From assembly GCA_029098065.1 (NCBI GenBank), contig JAQXNP010000124.1:1-16682 (forward strand): a stretch of DNA of 16,682 bases, written 5' to 3'. Position 1 is the first letter of the stretch; each line of letters opens with the position of its first letter. The notes under the pieces were generated by a model, which did no database searches, had not been told where the DNA came from, and worked only from the letters and a program-made list of their open reading frames with translations. Positions 6,039 to 13,866 of this stretch are shown here, one piece after another. Both the position numbers and the translations under genes were made by a program. Source of the DNA: Clostridiales bacterium (GTDB lineage: Bacteria; Bacillota; Clostridia; Oscillospirales; Oscillospiraceae).

Positions 6039-6533
6039 CTCCCGCAGAGCGGCCAGCACCAGAGCCACCGTGTCCTCCGCCGAGGGCTGGTCGGCGTTGA
6101 CGGTGACATCGGCGTATTTTTCATAGAAGGGCCGGCGGTAGTTGTAGAGATCTTCAATGGTCTGGCCGGGGGCCAGGGTGACCCCCCGGGTGGCCAGATT
6201 GCCCAACCGCTTTTCCAGACTGCTGCTGGGCAGTTCCAGATAGACCACGGGGCCCAGGGCCTTCAGCCGCCGGGCGCCCAGTTCCCGCAGCACCGCCGAG
6301 CCGCCGGGGGCGATGACGGTGTGATGGCAGTCCAGGGCGGCGATGACCTCCGCCTCGGTATCCAGAAACCGCTCCGTGCCCAGACGGTCCAGAACCGCCT
6401 GGAGCAGTTCCCCCTCCTGCCGCTGAATGAGAAGGTCGGTGTCGATAAAGGAATAGCCCAAGGCCTTGGCCAGCAGGACGCCCACGGTGGATTTTCCGGA
6501 GCCCGGCATACCGATCAGACTGACATTGCGCAT
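6033..6533 (-). CDS. Shikimate kinase-like P-loop kinase (AroK family)
   Basis: The 166 residues match shikimate kinase length. Walker A GMPGSGKST is at 8-16, DTD at 32-34 matches the Mg/shikimate aspartates, and RRPFYEKYADVTV (133-145) is the conserved C-terminal Arg region. However, the shikimate-binding FRxxE motif reads FLDTE (56-60), so the usual Arg is Leu. The GGG motif reads PGGSAV (76-81), so the third Gly is Ser. The protein may therefore belong to an AroK-like subgroup with another small-molecule substrate; databases would probably label it shikimate kinase. No aromatic pathway gene is adjacent. The start at 6533 is chosen because GGGGG lies 8 nt upstream, while the upstream ATG at 6554 has no ribosome binding site. 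Confidence 0.75.
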   Translation of the reverse strand: MRNVSLIGMPGSGKSTVGVLLAKALGYSFIDTDLLIQRQEGELLQAVLDRLGTERFLDTEAEVIAALDCHHTVIAPGGSAVLRELGARRLKALGPVVYLELPSSSLEKRLGNLATRGVTLAPGQTIEDLYNYRRPFYEKYADVTVNADQPSAEDTVALVLAALREL

Positions 6534-6567
6534 TGGGACAGCCCCCTGTAACATTCATTTGAAAGGG

Positions 6568-6596
6568 ATTATATCAGAGATCCATCGGAAGAGCAA
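6568..6596 (-). promoter_or_regulatory. Promoter of the AroK-like kinase gene
   Basis: On the minus strand a perfect TATAAT (6568-6573) is preceded by TGA, giving an extended -10 (TGnTATAAT). A weak TTGCTC -35 (6591-6596) lies 17 bp upstream, inside the T-rich tail of the previous terminator. Confidence 0.65.
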
Positions 6597-6622
6597 GACA
6601 AACCCGCCCGGAACGGGCGGGT
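6590..6622 (-). terminator. Intrinsic terminator of the thiT-HAD operon
   Basis: ACCCGCCCG (6602-6610) and CGGGCGGGT (6614-6622) pair in a perfect 9-bp stem with a 3-nt loop. On the minus strand the stem is followed by TTTGTCTTGC. It starts 6 bp after the HAD stop codon. Confidence 0.75.
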
Positions 6623-6627
6623 CTGTT

Positions 6628-7434
6628 TCAGTATTTCTGATCCAGAATCTCGATGAGCCGGGCCACCGCCCCGTCCTCACACCGGGGCAGAAGGACGGCG
6701 CCCCAGTCCTTCACTTCCCGGGCGCAGTTGGCCGGGGCGAAGGGGATGGCCGAGACGGCCAGCATGGGGATGTCGTTCTGATTGTCCCCCACGCAGTAGA
6801 GATTTTCCCGCCGGATGCCCAGCATCCGGGCCAGCCGGAGCACCATCCCCCCCTTGGTGCTGCCCTTGTCGGTGAGCTCCAGCATGTGGGGGTTGGAGAA
6901 GATGGCCTCGTACCGGTCGGACCAGCGGGAGAGCAGATAGGCCTGGGCCTCCAGCAGGATGGGGTGATCCTGATGGAGAATGGCCTTCCCCCAGGGCAGG
7001 GGCATGTGGGAGATGGGGCACTCCACAGCCCCGGTGCCCGCCTTGTTCAAATGATACCGGGTCCACGGGTTGGGGTTCCAGATATAGATGTCCTCCCCGT
7101 GATAGGCCTCCAGCCCCACCTGGGGGATCCGGGCGGCCAACTCCTCCAGATCGGCGGCGATGGTGGGCGCCAGGGTGGTCTCAGCCACCATTTCCTCTTT
7201 TTGAAAGTCATAGAGCTGCGCGCCGTTGGAGAGCACCACCGGGGCGTTGGCCGGGGCCAGCTCCAGGAAGGGAGCGAAGGTCCGGTGGGCCCGCCCGGTG
7301 GCTACGGTGAAGATGCCTCCCTGGGCCTTGAAATACTCCACCGCCCGCAGGTTTTCGGGAGGGAGGACGCTGGAATCGGGAAAATAGGTATCGTCAAAGT
7401 CGGTAGCCAGGAGCACGCCGTCGAATTTTCCCAA
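6628..7434 (-). CDS. Cof-type HAD-superfamily phosphatase
   Basis: This 268-residue protein has the class-IIB HAD layout. Motif I is DFDDT (12-16; nucleophile Asp12, acid Asp14), followed by TGR (46-48), Lys194 in GSTKGG, and GDNQNDIPML (216-225) for Mg binding. The cap domain lies between about 85 and 185. The family hydrolyses phosphomonoesters of sugars and cofactors; the substrate cannot be read from the sequence. It begins 13 bp after thiT with no terminator between, so it falls under the same TPP riboswitch. E. coli Cof hydrolyses the thiamine precursor HMP-PP, so a thiamine-related phosphate is a reasonable hypothesis. The start is TTG (7432-7434), 7 nt after a strong AAAGGAGG; no ATG fits. 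Confidence 0.85.
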   Translation of the reverse strand: MGKFDGVLLATDFDDTYFPDSSVLPPENLRAVEYFKAQGGIFTVATGRAHRTFAPFLELAPANAPVVLSNGAQLYDFQKEEMVAETTLAPTIAADLEELAARIPQVGLEAYHGEDIYIWNPNPWTRYHLNKAGTGAVECPISHMPLPWGKAILHQDHPILLEAQAYLLSRWSDRYEAIFSNPHMLELTDKGSTKGGMVLRLARMLGIRRENLYCVGDNQNDIPMLAVSAIPFAPANCAREVKDWGAVLLPRCEDGAVARLIEILDQKY

Positions 7435-7447
7435 AGAGGTCCCTCCT

Positions 7448-8014
7448 TTAACGGAGGTCAGCCCCCGTCAGATATTTGTTCATGGGCTTGTAGAGAATCG
7501 CGAAAATAAGCAGGCAGAGCGCCATGTCGATGACCATGTAGAAGCCGTTGTAAAGCAGGGAGTAGAACCAGGGGGTGGTCATGGTCATGCCGAAGAACTC
7601 CTCGGGCATGTACTCGGCCCAGATGGTGGCGCCCACCACGTAGTGGACCAGGAACCGGGCGGCGGAGCCCACAACGGTGCCCAGGAAGATGCCGTACTTT
7701 TTCCCCCGGAAGAGACCGGCCAGTCCCAATACGGTGAAGGCCAGCAGATAGTCCCCGATGATGGACTGCCAGCCGATGGCGAAGCCGCCGTCGAACATGA
7801 ACTGGAGCACGCCGAAGACGAAGCCGGCCAGCAGGCCGCTGCCCAGGCCCCAGCGGACAGAGAACAGGAAAATGGGGAGCATGGCCAGGCAGATGGAGCC
7901 GCCCCAGGGCATTTCCCAGAGCTTGATATAGCTCAGGATCTGGGCCAGGACCACCATGAGGCCGCCCTCGCAGAGCATGCGGACGGTGTTGCTGCGGGAT
8001 GAAGTTTGAGTCAT
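7448..8014 (-). CDS. thiT: Energy-coupled thiamine transporter ThiT (ECF S component)
   Basis: This 188-residue hydrophobic protein has about six membrane segments and is the usual length for ThiT. ThiT binds thiamine and works with the shared EcfA/EcfA'/EcfT module, which is not in this window. Recognisable pieces are the Trp/Gly-rich WEMPWGGSICLAMLPI (33-48), GGFAIGWQSIIGDY (76-89), RFLVHYVVGATIWAEY (120-135) and LLYNG (153-157). The His, Trp and Asn in the last two correspond well to thiamine-binding residues of Lactococcus ThiT. A TPP riboswitch and an intrinsic terminator lie immediately upstream, confirming the substrate. The ATG at 8014 has GAGAGG about 10 nt upstream; a longer frame to 8056 would start inside the terminator hairpin and is rejected. 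Confidence 0.94.
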   Translation of the reverse strand: MTQTSSRSNTVRMLCEGGLMVVLAQILSYIKLWEMPWGGSICLAMLPIFLFSVRWGLGSGLLAGFVFGVLQFMFDGGFAIGWQSIIGDYLLAFTVLGLAGLFRGKKYGIFLGTVVGSAARFLVHYVVGATIWAEYMPEEFFGMTMTTPWFYSLLYNGFYMVIDMALCLLIFAILYKPMNKYLTGADLR

Positions 8015-8036
8015 GACAGGATATCCTCTCTTTTGT

Positions 8037-8081
8037 AAAAAGTACCGCAAGCGCAAACCGGGGAAAGGCGCGTTGCGGTAC
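8037..8081 (-). terminator. Riboswitch-controlled intrinsic terminator before thiT
   Basis: GTACCGCAA (8042-8050) and TTGCGGTAC (8073-8081) form a perfect 9-bp stem, extended by inner GCGC/GCGC pairing. On the minus strand it is followed by TTTTT (8037-8041). It lies between the TPP aptamer and the thiT ribosome binding site, as expected for a transcription-attenuating expression platform. Confidence 0.85.
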
Positions 8082-8106
8082 GAAAAAGAGACAATATGTC
8101 CGAAAT

Positions 8107-8205
8107 CGCTTCCTACGCCGGCATTACCCGGATCAGGTTCAAGGGACCGGGGATGGCATTACATCCCTGCATCTCAGCCGGACTCGCGTCCAGCGCCCCT
8201 GTATT
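8107..8205 (-). promoter_or_regulatory. TPP riboswitch (THI element)
   Basis: On the minus strand the leader contains the conserved aptamer blocks in order: AGGGGCGC, GGCTGAGATG, CCCTTGAACCTGATC, then CGGGTAATGCCGGCGTAGGA. CTGAGA and ACCTGATC...GGGTAATGCC are the diagnostic THI-box pyrophosphate- and pyrimidine-binding segments. By family knowledge TPP binding would favour the terminator at 8037-8081 and turn off thiT and the downstream HAD gene. The boundaries are approximate. Confidence 0.96.
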
Positions 8206-8230
8206 CAGTTTGTCCTCGCGGTCCGCGGGT

Positions 8231-8259
8231 ATTCTATACCAAAGCGGACGGCTTGTCAA
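8231..8259 (-). promoter_or_regulatory. Promoter of the TPP riboswitch-thiT-HAD operon
   Basis: On the minus strand a consensus TTGACA (8254-8259) and a TAGAAT (8231-8236) are separated by 17 bp. Transcription would start near 8224, about 20 nt upstream of the aptamer. Confidence 0.85.
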
Positions 8260-8306
8260 GGCGGAGAAAACCGGGCGCCTCCCTGCCGCCGTGCCGCGGG
8301 GGGCCG

Positions 8307-9221
8307 TCAAAGGGTTCGTTCCAGCCGGTCCAGCACCGCCTGGAACCAGTCCGGGAGAGGACACTCCACCGTCATCCGCTCCCCCGTCCCCGGATGGAGA
8401 AAGGAGAGCTTCTTGGCGTGGAGGCACTGACCCGCCAGACCGGGCACCGGCTTTTTGGCGCCGTAGACGGTGTCCCCCAGCAGGGGGTGGCCGATGGAGG
8501 CCATGTGGACCCGGATCTGATGGGTGCGCCCCGTCTCCAGCCGGCACTTCACATAGGTGTGGCCGGGATACCGGGCCAGAACCTCCCAGTGGGTGACGGC
8601 CTCCCGGCCGTCCTTTCCCCGCACCGCCATCTTTTTCCGGTCCGTGGGGTGGCGGCCGATGGGGGCGTCCACCGTCCCCGCATCCTCCCGGAGGCTGCCC
8701 ACCGCCACGGCGTGATACTCCCGGTAAAGGGAGTGATCCTGGAGCTGCCCGGCCAGAGCCAGGTGGGCGGCGTCATGTTTGGCGGCGATGATGAGCCCGG
8801 AGGTGTCCCGGTCGATGCGGTGGACGATACCGGGCCGAAGCTCCCCGTTGATGCCGGAAAGTGATTTTCCGCAGTGATATAACAACGCGTTGACCAGCGT
8901 GCCGTCGGGATGCCCAGGGGCGGGGTGGACCACCATGCCCACCGGCTTGTTCACCACGATGACGTCCCCGTCCTCATAGACCACATCCAGCGGGATGTCC
9001 TGGGGGACCACGTCCACCGGGGCGGGATCGGGAATCAGGAGGGTATAGATCTCCCCCGGGGCGGTTTTCCGGTTTTTCCGGACGGGCTGGCCGGCGCAGA
9101 GGACCCGCCCCTCCTCCATCAGCTTCTGGACTGCCGAGCGGGTGAGCTGAGGGAGGGCCCGGGAGAGAAACTGGTCGGCCCGCTCTCCCGCCCGGTCGGC
9201 GGTGAGGTCAAGAGGCGTCAT
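8307..9221 (-). CDS. RluA-family 23S rRNA/tRNA pseudouridine synthase (RluD-like)
   Basis: This 304-residue enzyme isomerises uridine to pseudouridine in RNA. An N-terminal S4 RNA-binding domain spans about 12-60 (ADQFLSRALPQLTRSAVQKL). The catalytic domain follows, with HRIDRDTSG (134-142), whose Asp137 is the catalytic residue, and GRTHQIRVHMASIGHPLLGD toward the C-terminus. It directly follows lspA and overlaps it by 14 bp from this start. The same lspA-rluD (ylyB) pairing occurs in B. subtilis. The start is uncertain: a GTG at 9230 adds three residues and has AAGGA 5 nt upstream, whereas the ATG at 9221 gives the more typical family N-terminus. The target site, such as 23S rRNA helix 69, cannot be assigned. 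Confidence 0.9.
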   Translation of the reverse strand: MTPLDLTADRAGERADQFLSRALPQLTRSAVQKLMEEGRVLCAGQPVRKNRKTAPGEIYTLLIPDPAPVDVVPQDIPLDVVYEDGDVIVVNKPVGMVVHPAPGHPDGTLVNALLYHCGKSLSGINGELRPGIVHRIDRDTSGLIIAAKHDAAHLALAGQLQDHSLYREYHAVAVGSLREDAGTVDAPIGRHPTDRKKMAVRGKDGREAVTHWEVLARYPGHTYVKCRLETGRTHQIRVHMASIGHPLLGDTVYGAKKPVPGLAGQCLHAKKLSFLHPGTGERMTVECPLPDWFQAVLDRLERTL

Positions 9222-9678
9222 GGCTGGCACCCCGGTCCTTGTCCCAGAACAGGAGGACGTATATTACCATGAGGATGCCGCCCGCCACCACGCAGATGTC
9301 CGCCACGTTGAAGACGGCGAAATTCATGAAGGTGGTCTGAAACATATCGGTGACAAAACCCAGGAAGGCCCGGTCAATGAGATTTCCCACCGCCCCGGCC
9401 AGAATGAGGGAGAGAGACAGCTTTCCCGGCCATCCCGGGAAGAAATTCCGGGCCAGCAGCACCGCCACCGCCGCCGAGGCGGCCAGGGAGATCAGGGTCA
9501 GCACCCAGGTGAACCCGGAGAAGCTGGAGAAGGCGGCACCGGTGTTCTGAACGTAGGTCAGATCCATCAAATGGGGCAGAAAAGGGATGGACTCCCCCAG
9601 GGCCAGATTGGCCCGGATCCAGAATTTGACCAGCTGGTCGATCACAATGAGAAGAGCGGAAAGAAAATAATACAGCAT
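9208..9678 (-). CDS. lspA: Lipoprotein signal peptidase (signal peptidase II)
   Basis: This 156-residue polytopic membrane aspartyl protease cleaves the signal peptide from prolipoproteins after lipidation. There are four hydrophobic segments. The conserved motifs are DQLVKFW (14-20), VQNTGAAFS (43-51), GAVGNLIDR (95-103), the catalytic Asp111 in VTDMF and Asp127 in FNVADI. Length and motif spacing are normal. AAGGAG lies 7 nt upstream of the ATG. It is 33 bp downstream of the ABC transporter gene on the same strand and overlaps the pseudouridine synthase gene, so the three are probably cotranscribed. One likely client in this window is the substrate-binding lipoprotein at 15791-16672. Confidence 0.96.
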   Translation of the reverse strand: MLYYFLSALLIVIDQLVKFWIRANLALGESIPFLPHLMDLTYVQNTGAAFSSFSGFTWVLTLISLAASAAVAVLLARNFFPGWPGKLSLSLILAGAVGNLIDRAFLGFVTDMFQTTFMNFAVFNVADICVVAGGILMVIYVLLFWDKDRGASHDAS

Positions 9679-9711
9679 GGAATCACTCCTTGGAGGGCGG
9701 GATGGGGTGGA

Positions 9712-11460
9712 TCACGAGATCTCCTGGGCGCGGCACAGGCGGGAGAATTCCCCGTCCCCGGCCGCCAGCTGGTCCCAGGTGCCCAGCTCGGCCACGTGGT
9801 TGTCGTCGATGACGGCAATGCGGCTGGCGGAGCGGATGGTGGACAGCCGGTGGGCGATGATCAGGGTGGTTCGTCCCGCGGCCAGGGCGTCGAAGGCCCC
9901 CTGAATGCGCTGCTCGGTCACCGTGTCCAGGGCGGAGGTGGCCTCATCCAGGATCAGAACCGGAGGGTTCTTCAGAAAGACCCGGGCGATGGCCACCCGC
10001 TGCTTCTGGCCTCCGGAGAGCATGACGCCCCGCTCCCCCACGTAGGTCTGGAAGCCGTCGGGCATGGCCATCACATCGTCGTAGAGCTCGGCCTTCCGGG
10101 CGGCGGCGATGACCTCCTCCTCCGAAGCCCCCGGCTTGCCATAGGCGATGTTGTCAAAGATGGTGCCGGGAAACAGGAACACGTCCTGCTGAACGATGCC
10201 GATGTTCCGCCGCAGAGCGGCCAGCTGAAAGTCCCGCACGTCCCGGCCGTCGATCCGGATGTCTCCTCCGGTGACGTCGTAGAACCGGGGGATGAGCTGG
10301 CACAGGGTGGATTTCCCCCCGCCGGAGGGGCCCACCACCGCCACCGTCTCCCCGGGGGCGATGTGGAGGTCGATGTCCTCCAGAACATCGGGCTTGCCGG
10401 AGCCGTAGGAAAAGGTGACGTGGTCCAGGTCGATCCGGCCTGTTACGGTGCCGGGGTCCACGGCGCCGGGGCGGTCCTGGACATCGGGCTCGGTGCGCAT
10501 GAGCTCCACAAACCGCTGGAAGCCGGCCATGCCCTGCATGAACTGCTCCACGAAGGTGGACAGCCGCCGGATGGGAGTGGCAAAGGTGCTGACATAGAGG
10601 GAGAAGGTGATGAGGTCGGCGTAATTCATCTGCCCCTTCATGATGAAAAAGCCGCCCACGGCGATGACCAGCACCGACATGAGGCCGATGCAGCACTCCA
10701 TTCCAGACTGGTAGGTCGCGAAGGCCTTATAATAACCCCGCTTGGCCACCCGGAACTGGTCGTTGGAACGGCGGAATTTCCGGTTTTCCTCCGCCTCGTT
10801 GGAGAAGGCCTGGGCGGTGCGGATGCCGGACAGGGAGGACTCCACTTCCCCGTTGATGACGGCCAGGTTTTTCTTCACCTGGGTGGATACCTGCTGCATC
10901 TTCCGGCGCTGAAGGATGGTAAAGGCCAGGAAAAAGGGCACCACGGCAAAGACCGCCGCCGCCAGCTCCCACCGGATGGTGCACATGATGCAGAAGGCGC
11001 CGATGAGGGTGACGCAGGAAATGAACAGATCCTCCGGGCCGTGGTGGGCCAGCTCCCCGATCTCGAAGAGGTCTCCGGTGATCCGGCTCATGAGCTGGCC
11101 GGTGCGGTTCCGGTCAAAAAAGGAGAAGGAAAGCGTCTGCATGTGGGAGAACAGATCCCGGCGGATATCGGCCTCGATGTTCACGCCCATCATGTGTCCC
11201 CAGTAGGTGACCACAAAATAGAGCCCGCCTTTGATGAGGTAAGCCGCCGCCATGATGGCCATAATGGTAAAGAAGGCCTGAAACAGCCCCTGGGGGAGCA
11301 GGGTGTTCATGGACAACCGGGAGATGTAGGGAAAAATCAGATCCACCGCGCAGATCAGCAGGGCGCAGGTCATATCCAGAAAAAAGAGCTTCAGATAAGG
11401 CCGGTAATAGGACGCGAACAGGGGGAGATATCCCTTTTGCTTGAACTCCTGAGGGGACAT
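9712..11460 (-). CDS. ABC transporter, fused permease and ATP-binding half-transporter (exporter type)
   Basis: This 582-residue half-transporter of the MsbA/multidrug-exporter type probably works as a dimer in the cytoplasmic membrane. The six-helix membrane domain occupies about 20-310 and the ATPase domain about 342-582. Motifs are Walker A GPSGGGKST (377-385), Q-loop QQD (424-426), signature LSGGQKQR (481-488), Walker B VLILDE (501-506), and switch His537 in IAHRLS. All catalytic residues are present. The substrate is unknown. The ATG at 11460 is chosen over an upstream in-frame start (11529) because GGAGG lies 7 nt upstream and the longer frame runs through the promoter. It heads the unit with lspA and the pseudouridine synthase and is divergent from the second DEAD-box gene. 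Confidence 0.93.
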   Translation of the reverse strand: MSPQEFKQKGYLPLFASYYRPYLKLFFLDMTCALLICAVDLIFPYISRLSMNTLLPQGLFQAFFTIMAIMAAAYLIKGGLYFVVTYWGHMMGVNIEADIRRDLFSHMQTLSFSFFDRNRTGQLMSRITGDLFEIGELAHHGPEDLFISCVTLIGAFCIMCTIRWELAAAVFAVVPFFLAFTILQRRKMQQVSTQVKKNLAVINGEVESSLSGIRTAQAFSNEAEENRKFRRSNDQFRVAKRGYYKAFATYQSGMECCIGLMSVLVIAVGGFFIMKGQMNYADLITFSLYVSTFATPIRRLSTFVEQFMQGMAGFQRFVELMRTEPDVQDRPGAVDPGTVTGRIDLDHVTFSYGSGKPDVLEDIDLHIAPGETVAVVGPSGGGKSTLCQLIPRFYDVTGGDIRIDGRDVRDFQLAALRRNIGIVQQDVFLFPGTIFDNIAYGKPGASEEEVIAAARKAELYDDVMAMPDGFQTYVGERGVMLSGGQKQRVAIARVFLKNPPVLILDEATSALDTVTEQRIQGAFDALAAGRTTLIIAHRLSTIRSASRIAVIDDNHVAELGTWDQLAAGDGEFSRLCRAQEIS

Positions 11461-11499
11461 GGAGGAACCTCCGTTTCTGTCATTTGGCTGCAACACTTT

Positions 11500-11529
11500 A
11501 GTATAGCCCAGAAATGGGAAAAGTGTCAA
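11500..11529 (-). promoter_or_regulatory. Promoter of the ABC transporter-lspA-pseudouridine synthase unit
   Basis: On the minus strand a consensus TTGACA (11524-11529) and a TATACT (11500-11505) are separated by 18 bp. The start near 11493 leaves a short leader of about 33 nt. Confidence 0.8.
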
Positions 11530-11631
11530 CTGTGTCGGGAGAAGGGGTCTCCGCTTTCGACGCGGGCGGCTTTGGGACCTGCTTTCAGAGCACCCATTTT
11601 TTCTGACGTCGATTTTGGGCGGCCTTCCCCC

Positions 11632-11660
11632 TTGCGCGGGCGTGCGGAGTATGCTACACT
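11632..11660 (+). promoter_or_regulatory. Promoter of the second DEAD-box helicase gene
   Basis: TTGCGC (11632-11637) and TACACT (11655-11660) are separated by 17 bp. TGC directly before the -10 makes an extended -10. The start near 11667 gives a leader of about 39 nt. Confidence 0.65.
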
Positions 11661-11705
11661 GTTCTGCGTAAAGTGAAAAATTATTGGAGAGAAAGGGTTT
11701 TCGCC

Positions 11706-12872
11706 ATGGAAATCAACGGCGAGACGATCACAGAGATCAAACGCTATGATGAATTGGGCCTGTCCCCGGAGATCATGAAGGCCATTGAAAAAAAGGGCTA
11801 TGTTCAGGCTACCCCGGTTCAGTCGGGAGCCATTCCTTATTTTATGGAGGGCAGGGATGTTATCGCCAAGGCCCCTACGGGCACGGGCAAGACCTTTGCC
11901 TTCGGGATTCCCATGGTGGAGCACTGCGACCCCGGGGGGACCGACGTGACCCAGCTGGTGCTGGCGCCCACCCGGGAGCTGGCCATCCAGATCCAGGACG
12001 AGCTCCGGGATCTGTGCGCCTTTAAGGAGGGCGTGCGGGTAGCGTGCCTCTACGGAGGTCAGCCCATCGAGAGACAGATCAACCAGCTGAAGAAGCGGCC
12101 CCAGATCGTGGTGGCCACCCCGGGCCGGCTCATGGACCACATGAAGCGGCGCACGGTCCGGCTGGACCATGTGGAGACCGTGGTGCTGGACGAGGCCGAC
12201 CGGATGCTGGACATGGGCTTCATCCGGGATGTGACCCGGATCCTGGACCAGATCAAGAGCCGGAAGAACATCGGCATGTTCTCAGCTACCATCTCCCGGG
12301 AGGTCATGGATATCTCTTGGGTCTACCAGCGCGACCCGGTGGAGATCACCGTCCAGGCCGACCAGCAGAACAAGCCGGATATCGACCAGTACCGGATCGA
12401 GGTGGACCGGGGAGCCAAGGCGGAACTGATGGTTCAGCTGCTGGAGCACGGCGGCTACGAGCGGGCCATCGCCTTCTGCAACACAAAGAACATGGCGGAC
12501 CGGCTCACCGGCCTGCTGCGGATGGCGGGGGTGAGCTGCGAGGCCATTCACGGAGACATTCAGCAGTCCGCCCGGGAAAAGACCCTCCAGAAATTCCGGG
12601 ACGGCAGGCTTCGGGTCCTGGTGGCCACCGATGTGGCCGCCCGGGGGCTGGACATTGACGATGTGGACGTGGTCTTCAACTACGACGTGCCCGACGAGAA
12701 CGAATATTACGTCCACCGTATCGGCCGGACCGGCCGGGCCAAACGGCACGGCATCGCCTACACCTTCCTCTCCGGCATCAACGAGGAACTGAGGATGGAC
12801 CAGATCGTCCGGGGCACCCGCAATCAGGTGAAGAAACTCCGGTACGACCAGGGTACCTTGGAAGAACTGTAA
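11706..12872 (+). CDS. DEAD-box ATP-dependent RNA helicase, compact core-only type
   Basis: This 388-residue protein consists almost only of the two RecA-like domains. Motifs are QATPVQ (34-39), Walker A APTGTGKT (56-63), PTREL (88-92), TPGR (138-141), DEAD (162-165), SAT (193-195), ATDVAARGLD (307-316) and HRIGRTGR (337-344). Unlike the helicase at 3981-5831 it has no basic C-terminal tail, so RNA specificity must come from the core or a partner. The ATG at 11706 is chosen because AAAGGG lies 8 nt upstream and the family alignment starts there; an in-frame GTG at 11673 has no ribosome binding site. It has its own promoter and is followed 31 bp later by the DUF2156 gene without an evident terminator. 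Confidence 0.94.
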   Translation: MEINGETITEIKRYDELGLSPEIMKAIEKKGYVQATPVQSGAIPYFMEGRDVIAKAPTGTGKTFAFGIPMVEHCDPGGTDVTQLVLAPTRELAIQIQDELRDLCAFKEGVRVACLYGGQPIERQINQLKKRPQIVVATPGRLMDHMKRRTVRLDHVETVVLDEADRMLDMGFIRDVTRILDQIKSRKNIGMFSATISREVMDISWVYQRDPVEITVQADQQNKPDIDQYRIEVDRGAKAELMVQLLEHGGYERAIAFCNTKNMADRLTGLLRMAGVSCEAIHGDIQQSAREKTLQKFRDGRLRVLVATDVAARGLDIDDVDVVFNYDVPDENEYYVHRIGRTGRAKRHGIAYTFLSGINEELRMDQIVRGTRNQVKKLRYDQGTLEEL

Positions 12873-12903
12873 GGCCGGCAGGGCTGAAGGAGAAACCGAC
12901 TTT

Positions 12904-13815
12904 ATGCTGGAATTTCATACACCTGTCCCTGAGGACAAGGCCTGGGTGGACGCCCGGCTGGCCAGGGGAAATTACCGGGGCTGCGAGTACAGCTTCACCA
13001 ATCTCTTCGCCTGGGCCCCGGCCTATGACCAGAAGATCGCCGACGTGGATGGGTTTTTGACGGCCCGGCTCAAAGGGAGCCTGGGCTATGGATATCTGTG
13101 GCCCGCGGGGGCCGGGGACCTGGACGGCGTTCTCTCCAAACTGGAAGCCGACGCGGAGAGCCGGGGGGAGCCCTTCCGGCTGGTGTGCCTCACCCCCCGG
13201 CAGATGGACGAGCTGGAGGCCATCCGGCCCGGCCAGTTTGTCTTTGCCGCCGACCGGGACGGCTGGGATTACCTCTATGAGATCGACAAGCTGGCCGACC
13301 TGGGAGGGCGCAAGCTCCACTCCAAGCGAAACCACTGCAGACGGTTTGAGACCAACAACCCCACCTGGGTCTATGAGGATATGACGGTGTCCGCCCTGGC
13401 CGAGTGCATTGAGATGGACGCCGAGTGGGACCGCCGGAGCCGGGCGCGGGAAGGGGCCGGCGAGGCCCAGGATATGTCCAACGAGAAAAAAGCCCTCCTG
13501 CTGGCCGCCCAGTACGGCCGGGAGCTGGGGCTGGAAGGCGGCGTTCTCCGGGTGTACGGCGAGGTGGTGGCCTTTACCATGGGGGACGTGCTCTCCTCGG
13601 ACACCTTCGACGTACACTTTGAAAAGGCGTACAGCGAACTGGAGGGCGCCTTCGCGATGATCAACCGGGAATTTGCCCGCCGGGTCCGCCAGCGCCATCC
13701 GGAGATCCGGTACCTCAACCGGGAGGACGACATGGGCGTGGAGGGCCTGCGCCGGGCCAAGGAGTCCTATTATCCCGATCTCATGGTGGAAAAGCACAGC
13801 GCTGTGCGAAAATAA
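12904..13815 (+). CDS. DUF2156-family protein (phosphatidylglycerol lysyltransferase C-terminal-like)
   Basis: This 303-residue soluble protein resembles the catalytic domain of MprF-type aminoacyl-phosphatidylglycerol synthases, a tandem GNAT fold, but has no membrane helices. GRKLHSKRNHCRRF (135-148) and LNREDDMGVEGLRRAKESYYP (from 271) are the recognisable conserved blocks of this family. Stand-alone DUF2156 proteins are common in Clostridia and their substrates are mostly unknown; an aminoacyl- or acyl-transfer role is inference. It lies 31 bp after the DEAD-box gene and 51 bp before a GNAT gene on the same strand. The ATG has AAGGAG about 11 nt upstream, a slightly long spacing. Confidence 0.82.
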   Translation: MLEFHTPVPEDKAWVDARLARGNYRGCEYSFTNLFAWAPAYDQKIADVDGFLTARLKGSLGYGYLWPAGAGDLDGVLSKLEADAESRGEPFRLVCLTPRQMDELEAIRPGQFVFAADRDGWDYLYEIDKLADLGGRKLHSKRNHCRRFETNNPTWVYEDMTVSALAECIEMDAEWDRRSRAREGAGEAQDMSNEKKALLLAAQYGRELGLEGGVLRVYGEVVAFTMGDVLSSDTFDVHFEKAYSELEGAFAMINREFARRVRQRHPEIRYLNREDDMGVEGLRRAKESYYPDLMVEKHSAVRK

Positions 13816-13866
13816 CACAGGCGGCCGGAGAGCCCCCTCCCGCCGCGGAGAAAGGAGCGGTCCTAT

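Noticed and set aside
8260..8306. A terminator after the pseudouridine synthase gene
   Set aside because: The segment is GC-rich, but I could not find a clean stem followed by a T-run on the minus strand before the thiT promoter.
9202..11676. 824-codon open frame on the plus strand opposite the ABC transporter, lspA and part of the pseudouridine synthase gene
   Set aside because: Its protein is Gly/His/Asp-rich without any recognisable domain, it spans three well-supported minus-strand genes and two promoters, and such frames are common opposite GC-rich codons.
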